A DNA stretch of 12,385 nucleotides from an uncultured Burkholderiales bacterium. GTDB lineage: Bacteria; Pseudomonadota; Gammaproteobacteria; Burkholderiales; Burkholderiaceae_F. The notes below the pieces were generated by a model. That model made no database searches, had not been told where the DNA came from, and saw only the letters and a list, made by a program, of their open reading frames with translations. Made by a program: the position numbers and the translations under genes. Positions 6,701 through 12,385 of this stretch are shown piece after piece. The DNA lies in the NCBI GenBank assembly GCA_903871435.1, contig CAIQGU010000358.1, forward strand, positions 1-12,385, read 5' to 3'. Position 1 is the first letter of the stretch; each line of letters begins with the position of its first letter.

Positions 6701-7941
6701 AGCTTCACCGTGGTGAAGACGCAGGATTTGAGGCTCCAGATGGCGCTGTAATCCTGTTGAAACGCCATTTCATCGGCGTCGAACCGGCACAGCCAGGCGA
6801 AGGTGCCGTTCCAGATCAGCGAGGTGCCGGCCGCCGGCGGCGTGGTGAAGTTGACGCTGCCGTTCGCGCCGACCGAGAAATCCGTCACCGTCACGGCTGC
6901 GCCGTTGGTGGGGATGTAGGATGTGGCCACGGCGCCCTGCTCGAACTGCGCGCCCCAGAGATAGAGACCGGACACGCCGTCATCGGTCTGTGTCGCGTAG
7001 ATGTCCGTCGCCGTGGCCGAGATGCGCCAGACCAGCGTGGCACTGCTTATGCCGGACGCGAACGTGCTGACGACGGAGCAGCGGAACCATCCATTCGTGC
7101 CAGGTGTCATGGACGCAGTCAGACCGATGCCGGAGATCGTCGATCCGGCACGGGCAGCAGCGATTGTGGCGACCGTCGAGCCGGACCCGTTGACGATGCT
7201 GACGGTGCCGAGCACCAGGTCGAACACAACGCCCGCGTATCCGCCGGTGCCTGCTGTTTCGGTCGCGTAGAGGAACACCAGATATCGCTTCGAGCCGGTC
7301 GCCAGCGCTTTGGCCCAGATCGTGCGGGCGTAAGGCACACCCGGCGTGACGGCGCCCGATGGTCCAGTCACGAACTGATCGCCAGTGCCGGATGACGCCT
7401 CGGTGAATTTTGTGGCGCCGGTGGATCCATCCGGCGCGGTGATGGCGGCGCTGGAGAGCGGGCCCGATGCGCTCCATGAACCGGCCTGCGGCAGGCTATA
7501 AGTCAGCAGATTGGTGCGCCCGTTGGCCGAGATTGGCACCAGGCCCTGCCAATCCGACTTCAGAACATTGACGGCGATCGGCGCGAACACCGGTTCGGCG
7601 AACCCGCCCAGGGAGCGCACGAGCTGGAAAGCGGTGGTGCTGCCATCGCCCACGCCGAAGCTGGCCTGCGTCACGACGCTGTCGGCCGGATCGGTGTAGG
7701 CGAACACGCGCGCGCTGCCGCGCATCTGGTTGAACAGCCCCAGCACCGCCTGCCATTCCGCGGCCGAGGCATCGGAGCGCAACACGTCGAACGTGAGTTC
7801 GTAGCGCCAGGTCGGATACGTCCAGAGCTCCTGGCGAGTTTCCTGGCCGCTGATGCTGGGCTGCTTGAGAGTGGACCAGATCGGCGTGCGCTTGCGCGGC
7901 CAGCCCACCACCGACAGCGCGGGGAAGGTGCCGATCGTCAT
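6697..7941 (-). CDS. DUF2460 distal tail protein with an inserted lectin-like domain
   Basis: This 414-residue protein matches DUF2460, the family of the gene transfer agent distal tail protein, which forms the ring joining tail tube to tip hub. The first part (residues 1-130) has FPALSVVGWPRKRTPIWST and then FGVGDGSTTAFQLVRSLGG. The last part (352-414) resumes with FSVGANGSVNFTTPPAAG and the family ending FAWLCRFDADEMAFQQDYSA. Family members are usually near 210 residues. The excess comes from residues about 139-350: NLLTYS, APDGSTGATKF, NGWFRCSV and YLWGAQFEQGAVATSYIPT, a beta-sandwich carbohydrate-binding-like module common on phage adhesion proteins. The frame is open far upstream inside the tape measure gene, but the ATG at 7941 overlapping its stop and the family N-terminus fix the start. 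Confidence 0.88.
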   Translation of the reverse strand: MTIGTFPALSVVGWPRKRTPIWSTLKQPSISGQETRQELWTYPTWRYELTFDVLRSDASAAEWQAVLGLFNQMRGSARVFAYTDPADSVVTQASFGVGDGSTTAFQLVRSLGGFAEPVFAPIAVNVLKSDWQGLVPISANGRTNLLTYSLPQAGSWSASGPLSSAAITAPDGSTGATKFTEASSGTGDQFVTGPSGAVTPGVPYARTIWAKALATGSKRYLVFLYATETAGTGGYAGVVFDLVLGTVSIVNGSGSTVATIAAARAGSTISGIGLTASMTPGTNGWFRCSVVSTFASGISSATLVWRISATATDIYATQTDDGVSGLYLWGAQFEQGAVATSYIPTNGAAVTVTDFSVGANGSVNFTTPPAAGTSLIWNGTFAWLCRFDADEMAFQQDYSAIWSLKSCVFTTVKL

Positions 7942-10883
7942 GAGGAGCGCAGGCTCGGGTTGAGGCTGAGATGCTGCTGCATCGCCTTGGCGAGCTGCGG
8001 CATGACAGATTTGAGGGCGCCCATCATGCCGGGCCCGTCCATCGCGCTGGCATGGATGTTGATGGTCGGGCCGCCGCCGCCGAGCGAGGCCCCGTTGCGC
8101 ATAGCGTCCGCCTGGAAGGCCGGCACGATCATCTCGCCGGCATGCACCTGCGCGATCATGTTGGACGGCAAGTTCCACGCGCCGACGTCGAACGAAGGCA
8201 ACTGGCCGCCGAACGCCGTCACGGCCGCGTAGGCGACGCCCGCAGCCGCTGGCGCGAGGACGGGACCGATGACGGGGATTTCCGCGACAGCCGCATAGGC
8301 GCCGGCCGCAGCCTTGGCTGCATCCCCGGCGATGCTCGCCGAGTTGGCGGCCCGTTCGGCGACCGCGCCTTCCTTGGCCGCGACAGTCTGCGCCAGCACA
8401 CGCGCTTCGCTGCCCGCGACGGTCGCGGCCGTCTTCGATGTTTCCATGCCCAGCCACTGCGAAATCATGGCAGCTATAGCGCCACCCAGGCCGTCGCCTT
8501 TCTCCACTGCGGCGCGTGCTGCGTCCCCGGCCCTGGTCGTTGTTGTCTTTGCCAGCTCCATCGCGGCCCATTTGCTGACCACCGATGTCGCGAGCTGCAC
8601 CACGGATTGCAGGACCGAGCTCGCCATCTGCTGCTCGGCCTTCGCCACGGTCGTGCTGCCAGTTGCGAGGCTGCTCACCATTCGCTCACCAGACGATGCG
8701 ATGCCGTCGAACGCGCGGGCGTAGGTTTGGGCGCTCCTGGCCGCGTCCCGCTGCTGCTGCTCGGCGATCCGAAGGTCGATCGTGCCGATCTTGTTCTGGA
8801 AGGTCTGATAGAGCAGCTCCCGCTGATCCATCGCCTTCTTGTATTCCGCCGTCCCCTTGGTGAGCGTGGCGATGAACGTGTCGAGCCGGCCGAGCTCGAT
8901 CTGGCTTTCCTGCTCGGTGGCGGTCCGCGTCGCCTGCAGCTCGTCCGCCTTGCCGCGCAGCCCGGCCACGGCCTCGGCATTCAGGCGCTGGATGGTGCCC
9001 TGGAGCTGCTTGTCACCGAGCTTGTTCTGCTCATCGATCGCCTTCAGCTGCTCGGCCAGCATCTTCAGGCTGTGCTCGCGCTGATAGGTCTCCTCGGCCT
9101 TCAGCTCCCGCTGATATTCTGCGCTCATCACGCCATAGGCTGTGCGCAGCACCTCAAGCTTCTGCTGCTCGAGCTCGCTCCACTTCGTGAAATCATCCTT
9201 GTTGGCCGCCTGCATGGCGGACAGTTCGGCGATCTGCTCCTGCGTGGATTTGTGCGCGCTGCGCACGCCGGCCCGGTCCGCTGCCTCCTTGTCGCGCAGC
9301 CTCGCCTCGTTGAGCTGCATCTCAGCCTGCGTCAGGCGCTTCTTCGCTTGGAACTTCTGCTCATCGGTCAACTGGTCGCCGGCGAGCACCTTGCCCCAGT
9401 ACTGCACCTCGTTGGCCAGTTTCCCCTCGGTCGCGGCCTTCGATGTCTTGGCGGACTGCACGATCAAATTGTTCTGTTCTGCCAGCGCCTCTTCCTGCCT
9501 CTGAAGCCAACTGGTATCGCCGCGTTCACGCATCGAGGCGCGGTTCGCCTCCGCCACATGCAGAGCGTTCTCAACGTCCTTCCTCGCCGCAGCGTCTACG
9601 GTCTGCGCTAGGCGCGCCCGCAACGCATCTATGGTCTTGTCGAGCTCGATCTCCTCTACCTTGTGGGCGTTGAGCTTGGCCTGCTGCTCATCCAGCTGCG
9701 CGTCCTGCGGCGAGCGCGCAGGCTCGGTCAGCTTCAGCTTCTGCTGCGTCCCTGGGTTGAGGATGGCCGCCAGCATCGGCGCATCGTTCATGATCTGCGC
9801 GCTTTGCCGGGCCTCGCGATTGGCGGCAGAGACTGCGTTATATTGGTCGACGTAGCGGTCTTTCAGCCGCTCGATGAGAAGCCCCTGTGCGCCGGCGAGA
9901 TCGTTCGTGCGGGCGAAGCCTTCGATCGCTTCGCGCTGCTGTGCGTTTCCGAAGAGATCGTTCTCCTCGAAGATGCGCTTGATCCCATTAACGCTGCTTG
10001 AGGCCTTGGCGAAGCTGGCGGCGAATTTCTCGATGGGCTCCCCGTCTGTCGCGGCATGGAGCGCCGGAACCAGTTCCGCCAGCTTGACCCGGGTGTCTTC
10101 GACCGTGTTCGGTATACGCATGAACTCGGCTGCGATGCCGCGCGCAGCAGAGCTTCCGATATCGCCCGTGGTGCGCAGCCGGTCTGTCAGCGCTTTCGCC
10201 GCAATCGTCGTGGCCTCAGGATCGCGGCCCATCAACACCATCTGGTTGTTGAGCGCGCGCGCCTCTTCAGCCGCATGATGCAGGTATTCGGCGAAGTGAT
10301 AGACCGCCATACCCAACCCGAACACGCTGGCCGCGGCGATGCCGGCATAGGCGGACACGTTGCTGAGCAGTTCGCCCATCACAAGCAGCGAGCCGGCGAA
10401 CCGGCTGGTGTTGCCCATCATCATCTCGTGCCCCAGCACGATCAGCTCGCGGGTCACGCCATGCGAGGACGCGCCCAGGCCGTTCGCGGCATGCGCAGCC
10501 TCCTCGTTCGCGGCCTTCAGCGCCTTCACCTCGTTGGTCTGATCGCCCAGCGCCTGGCGGAACACGTCCGCGGCTTCCGCGGCTGAGCGGCTTTCGCGGG
10601 ATACGCCGGTGGTGGCGTCGATCAGCGCGCGCAGATCCTGTGTGGCTCTCGAGGTTGCGGCCGAGGTGGTGCCCATCACGGCGGACCATGCCTGCGTCGC
10701 CTGCGCCACCGCGTTCGTGGCGGCGGAGTTGGCATTCAGCGCGGCGGTGCTGGCGGCAAGGTTCGTGGTGGTGGTCGCGACCTGGCCGGACAGACCGCCG
10801 AGTGCCTGCTGTGCGCGGCGGCACGCGGCCTCGAAATCCGCCGTGCTGCCGCCAAACCCGATCGTGACCTGCGTGTCGCTCAC
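7938..10883 (-). CDS. Tail length tape measure protein
   Basis: At 981 residues this is by far the longest helical protein of the window. Tape measure proteins fill the tail lumen, set tail length and are ejected ahead of the DNA. Residues 1-140 are Ala/Thr/Ser-rich helix, and about 162-198 form a hydrophobic segment (GIAAASVFGLGMAVYHF) that could insert in a membrane. Residues about 380-740 are charged, Gln/Glu/Lys-rich coiled coil, and about 850-900 are a second hydrophobic Ala-rich region. Near residue 910 comes the tape measure C-terminal signature IAQVHAGEMIVPAFQADAMR, then GGGGPTINIHA. The start is GTG with AAGGGG 6 bases upstream. The stop overlaps the next ATG as ATGA. At roughly 0.15 nm per residue the tail would be about 150 nm (inference). 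Confidence 0.93.
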   Translation of the reverse strand: MSDTQVTIGFGGSTADFEAACRRAQQALGGLSGQVATTTTNLAASTAALNANSAATNAVAQATQAWSAVMGTTSAATSRATQDLRALIDATTGVSRESRSAAEAADVFRQALGDQTNEVKALKAANEEAAHAANGLGASSHGVTRELIVLGHEMMMGNTSRFAGSLLVMGELLSNVSAYAGIAAASVFGLGMAVYHFAEYLHHAAEEARALNNQMVLMGRDPEATTIAAKALTDRLRTTGDIGSSAARGIAAEFMRIPNTVEDTRVKLAELVPALHAATDGEPIEKFAASFAKASSSVNGIKRIFEENDLFGNAQQREAIEGFARTNDLAGAQGLLIERLKDRYVDQYNAVSAANREARQSAQIMNDAPMLAAILNPGTQQKLKLTEPARSPQDAQLDEQQAKLNAHKVEEIELDKTIDALRARLAQTVDAAARKDVENALHVAEANRASMRERGDTSWLQRQEEALAEQNNLIVQSAKTSKAATEGKLANEVQYWGKVLAGDQLTDEQKFQAKKRLTQAEMQLNEARLRDKEAADRAGVRSAHKSTQEQIAELSAMQAANKDDFTKWSELEQQKLEVLRTAYGVMSAEYQRELKAEETYQREHSLKMLAEQLKAIDEQNKLGDKQLQGTIQRLNAEAVAGLRGKADELQATRTATEQESQIELGRLDTFIATLTKGTAEYKKAMDQRELLYQTFQNKIGTIDLRIAEQQQRDAARSAQTYARAFDGIASSGERMVSSLATGSTTVAKAEQQMASSVLQSVVQLATSVVSKWAAMELAKTTTTRAGDAARAAVEKGDGLGGAIAAMISQWLGMETSKTAATVAGSEARVLAQTVAAKEGAVAERAANSASIAGDAAKAAAGAYAAVAEIPVIGPVLAPAAAGVAYAAVTAFGGQLPSFDVGAWNLPSNMIAQVHAGEMIVPAFQADAMRNGASLGGGGPTINIHASAMDGPGMMGALKSVMPQLAKAMQQHLSLNPSLRSS

Positions 10884-10892
10884 AACATCCCC

Positions 10893-11177
10893 TTACCGGA
10901 TCGTGCCGGGCTGGCCGGGCGCCACGCCGAACATTCCCATCAGCTCCGCAATCGCCGCGTCCTGGTTCGCCGTGGCCTTGGGCTTGGGCTTGATCCCCAG
11001 ATATCCGGCCACCATCAGCGACACCGGCGGGTGATCGGCCCAGTGGCGCCACATCGCCGCGTATTCCCGCAGTCCCATCTCACGCTCCACAACGCCCCAG
11101 CTGCCGCAGCCGAAGGCGACCAGCTCGGCGATCAGATCGTCGATGCGCTCGGCGGTGAGCTGGTCGCCAGTGCTTCC
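10893..11177 (-). CDS. Tail assembly chaperone extension (gpT-like), read by -1 frameshift
   Basis: The -1 frame is open from the G-run near 11177 to a TAA at 10895-10893 and reads as real protein. It begins GSTGDQLTAERIDDLIAELV, continues through GLREYAAMWRHWADHPP, and ends MFGVAPGQPGTIR. Translated from its own GTG at 11090 it would be only 65 residues and would lose the helix LTAERIDDLIAELVAF that precedes it. With slippage at 11180-11174 the G-T fusion would be about 185 residues: 91 from the first frame and 94 from this one. In siphophages the T part binds tube subunits and the G part the tape measure. The tape measure gene follows after 9 bases. That the frame is coding is clear; frameshifting is inferred. 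Confidence 0.7.
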   Translation of the reverse strand, partial: GSTGDQLTAERIDDLIAELVAFGCGSWGVVEREMGLREYAAMWRHWADHPPVSLMVAGYLGIKPKPKATANQDAAIAELMGMFGVAPGQPGTIR

Positions 11178-11449
11178 CCCGTCCGCTGCACCAGGCCCGC
11201 GAAGCTCAGGATGTCGCCGAAGCGGAACGCCAAGGTGCCGGCCTCGATCCAGGTCATCGTGGCTTCGAGATCGTCCGACGTGCGGCCGAGGATCGGCGCC
11301 AGGATGCCGATCATCATGCCGCGCATCTCGACCTCGCTGCCGACGGTCTGCATCTGCTCCAGCAAGGGCGCGATCTTACGCACTACCGCAAAGCTCACCG
11401 GCTTCAGCTCGACGGCCTCGCCGCCGATCAGGATGATGGGAGCGGTCAT
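11132..11449 (-). CDS. Tail assembly chaperone, short form (gpG-like)
   Basis: This 105-residue protein sits between the tail tube and tape measure genes, the position of tail assembly chaperones such as lambda gpG. It is a small soluble helical protein. After a short strand-like start (MTAPIILIGGEAVELKPVSF) come helices through residues 21-90, then a low-complexity tail (TSSPPSASTI) that looks like the end of a frame not selected for folding. The ATG has GGAG 7 bases upstream, and only 4 bases separate it from the tail tube stop. Chaperones of this class bind the tape measure protein and recruit tube subunits but are absent from the virion. Sequence similarity to named families is weak. The main support is position and the -1 frame extension described separately. 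Confidence 0.7.
   Translation of the reverse strand: MTAPIILIGGEAVELKPVSFAVVRKIAPLLEQMQTVGSEVEMRGMMIGILAPILGRTSDDLEATMTWIEAGTLAFRFGDILSFAGLVQRTGEALATSSPPSASTI
11174..11180 (-). promoter_or_regulatory. Candidate -1 ribosomal frameshift site in the chaperone gene
   Basis: The minus-strand sequence reads ACG GGG GAA GCA in the chaperone frame, giving a G GGG GAA heptamer. A one-base backward slip keeps perfect pairing in the P site (GGG to GGG). It leaves a G-U pair at the second A-site position (GAA to GGA), so it is not an ideal XXXYYYZ site. It lies 14 codons before the end of the zero frame, inside the overlap with the -1 frame. No other homopolymeric site in the overlap looks better by eye. 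Confidence 0.45.
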
Positions 11450-11453
11450 GGCC

Positions 11454-12188
11454 TTACTCCGACAGCGTGAGGGTGCCGACGTTGCCGAGGATGTCGGCGC
11501 AGGCCTCGAAGTCCAGCTCCGGGATCGTCCAGTCGTCCTGCTTCGTGGCGAAGTTGAGCTTGCTGGTGGCGCAGCTGTTCAACGTCAGCGTCAGAACCTT
11601 GCCCTGGAAGCTGGTGCTGAACACGTTCTTGAACGTGGGGATCACGCCCATCGTCACCTGGCTGATCGTGATCGTCTGGCCGGTGGTGGCGGTGTACGTG
11701 TAGCTCAGCTGCACTGCGGCCGAGGCATCCGCCGCCGCGAAGGTGTAGACGCCGGCGGCGCTCACCGAATACTGCCCGACCGTCGGTGCCGTGGTCACCT
11801 TGGCGAACGGCAGGCCGGTCGCGGCATAGAACACGCCCAGATCGTCTTTGAACGTGGCGGCGTTGGCCGCCGTGACGGTGTAGGCGACGGACGCCGGCAC
11901 CGTCCCGGCCTCGCCGATCGCCGTCAGCACCTGGCCCGTCGCCATGGTCTGGCCGAAGAACAGATAGTTGAACAAGCGGCCGTTGATGCGCGCGAGCTTG
12001 GCCTTGCCCATGATCTTCGTCTTGCCGCGCGCGAACGCCACGGCGAACTGGCTCTGGCCATAGAGCGACTTCAGGTCCCCGCTGAAATCCACAGAGATGT
12101 CCTGCAGGATGCCCATCGGCACCGGCGTGGAGTTGGCGACGTCCGTGCGGACGCCGAAGGAAAAGCCGGACCCGAAGCTCAGCTGCAT
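11454..12188 (-). CDS. Major tail tube protein
   Basis: This 244-residue protein is the probable tail tube subunit, which polymerises around the tape measure to form the channel for DNA. The N-terminal third (about residues 24-80) is the recognisable part: a strand-rich segment with SGDLKSLYGQSQFAVAFARG and then KAKLARINGRLFNYLFFG, typical of tube proteins of alphaproteobacterial siphophages. The middle (about 95-170) is Ala/Thr/Val/Ser-rich beta sequence, possibly a surface-exposed insertion, with a tyrosine-rich strand near 160. The C-terminal part has three Cys residues. The position directly before the chaperone and tape measure genes supports the call. The start is fixed by a GAGGAG ribosome site 8 bases upstream. 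Family assignment is by pattern and context, not by a database search. Confidence 0.75.
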   Translation of the reverse strand: MQLSFGSGFSFGVRTDVANSTPVPMGILQDISVDFSGDLKSLYGQSQFAVAFARGKTKIMGKAKLARINGRLFNYLFFGQTMATGQVLTAIGEAGTVPASVAYTVTAANAATFKDDLGVFYAATGLPFAKVTTAPTVGQYSVSAAGVYTFAAADASAAVQLSYTYTATTGQTITISQVTMGVIPTFKNVFSTSFQGKVLTLTLNSCATSKLNFATKQDDWTIPELDFEACADILGNVGTLTLSE

Positions 12189-12307
12189 GACATGGTCTCC
12201 TCAAGGGCCTGGCGCAGGGCGGGCAACGCCGCCACCAGGTGGTTGTAGGCATCGGTGGCCCGCGTGACGGGGGAGCTGGCGATGTGCCCGTCGAGCCAGC
12301 GGGACAC
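12179..12307 (-). CDS. Possible small ORF (42 aa) overlapping the tail tube start
   Basis: The frame starts at a GTG, encodes about 42 residues beginning VSRWLDGHIA and ending EETMSCS, and stops with a TGA 10 bases inside the tail tube gene. All but about three codons end in G or C, which matches coding sequence here. The middle (YNHLVAALPALRQALEETM) could form an amphipathic helix. An in-frame TGA lies 12 bases upstream of the GTG, so the ORF cannot be longer without readthrough or a frameshift. The ribosome site is weak (GGGG a few bases upstream). No family is recognised. It could be a real small tail gene translationally coupled to the tube gene, or just GC-rich leader sequence. Confidence 0.3.
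   Translation of the reverse strand: MSRWLDGHIASSPVTRATDAYNHLVAALPALRQALEETMSCS
12197..12202 (-). promoter_or_regulatory. Ribosome binding site of the tail tube gene
   Basis: GAGGAG lies 8 bases upstream of the ATG at 12188. It supports that ATG over an out-of-frame ATG beginning at 12193, which lies only 3 bases from the GAGGAG. Confidence 0.65.
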
Positions 12308-12345
12308 GACGCCCCGTCAGTCGCCAACATCTGCCGCGACACCGG

Positions 12346-12385
12346 CTACCACCTCTGCCTGTTCTCCGTAACGGCCAAGTCGGCC
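12346..12385 (-). CDS. Possible 3' end of an unidentified upstream phage gene (partial)
   Basis: Only about 12 codons are visible, reading ADLAVTENRQRW and then a TAG stop. This minus-strand frame has G or C at nearly every third position, as the real genes of the window do. The other minus-strand frame that ends nearby, with a TGA at 12319-12317, has mixed third positions and looks non-coding. By position, just upstream of a tail tube gene, a tail terminator or head-tail completion protein would be expected, but the visible residues do not identify one. The complementary plus-strand frame is equally GC-rich at third positions, because the two frames share wobble positions, so strand choice rests on operon context. 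Confidence 0.3.
   Translation of the reverse strand, partial: ADLAVTENRQRW

Noticed and set aside
7942..8571. Upstream extension of the DUF2460 frame by 210 codons
   Set aside because: The extra part is Arg/Gly-rich out-of-frame tape measure sequence. The DUF2460 N-terminus begins at the ATG at 7941, which overlaps the tape measure stop.
7971..9611. Plus-strand open frame of 546 codons opposite the tape measure gene
   Set aside because: It lies antisense to a clear tape measure gene, has a composition rich in Arg, His, Leu and Gly typical of reverse-complement shadows, and shows no domain or ribosome site.
11031..12248. Plus-strand open frame of 405 codons opposite the tube and chaperone genes
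   Set aside because: The Arg/His/Gly-rich sequence without motifs, antisense to several real genes, is a product of high GC at third positions.
11446..12342. Minus-strand open frame of 298 codons overlapping the tail tube gene
   Set aside because: It is an alternate frame of the tail tube gene with Arg/Pro/Gly-rich composition. The tube frame has the ribosome site and plausible protein sequence.
1..12385. Search by eye for tRNA genes, CRISPR arrays, insertion sequences, attachment sites and diversity-generating template/variable repeats
   Set aside because: No cloverleaf, regularly spaced repeat, transposase, reverse transcriptase or adenine-biased repeat pair was seen.

Overview
The window is a high-GC stretch of a temperate or lytic siphophage genome, free or integrated as a prophage, carrying the tail-morphogenesis and host-recognition module. 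Every convincing gene lies on the minus strand, so transcription runs from right (12385) to left (1). The host is most likely an alphaproteobacterium. The order tape measure, DUF2460, DUF2163, NlpC/P60 peptidase, J-like tip protein is the order seen in the Rhodobacter-type gene transfer agent and related alphaproteobacterial phages. A sphingomonad-type host is a guess from GC content and protein style. No integrase, attachment site, tRNA or host gene is visible, so prophage and free phage cannot be separated.

Layout in transcription order. The right edge (12385-12179) holds what may be the end of an unidentified upstream gene and a possible 42-codon ORF that overlaps the next start. Then come the tail tube protein (12188-11454) and a tail assembly chaperone (11449-11132). 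The chaperone frame can continue by a -1 frameshift into a second frame ending at 10893, a G/G-T arrangement as in lambda. The tape measure protein (10883-7938, 981 aa) follows. The tail tip is built from a DUF2460 distal tail protein (7941-6697), a DUF2163/BR0599 hub protein (6700-5750), an NlpC/P60 cell-wall peptidase (5753-5271) and a large J/megatron-like tip protein (5267-2280).

The left end is an adhesion cassette: a short tail-fibre protein (2277-1501), a repeat-containing structural protein (1414-287), and the start of a glycine-rich protein with an apparent Sec signal peptide (281 to the left edge).

Most neighbours overlap by a few bases (ATGA or GTGA) or are separated by fewer than 10 bases, which indicates one polycistronic, translationally coupled operon. 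The only clear gap is 86 bases (1415-1500), between the fibre and the repeat protein. No promoter is convincing. The long plus-strand reading frames are antisense shadows caused by high GC at codon third positions.

The points most worth attention are the frameshift chaperone, a domain of about 210 residues nested inside the DUF2460 protein, the signal-peptide glycine-rich protein at the left edge, and the repeat architecture of the 375-residue protein. I see no defence island, CRISPR array, diversity-generating retroelement or clearly new enzymatic system.
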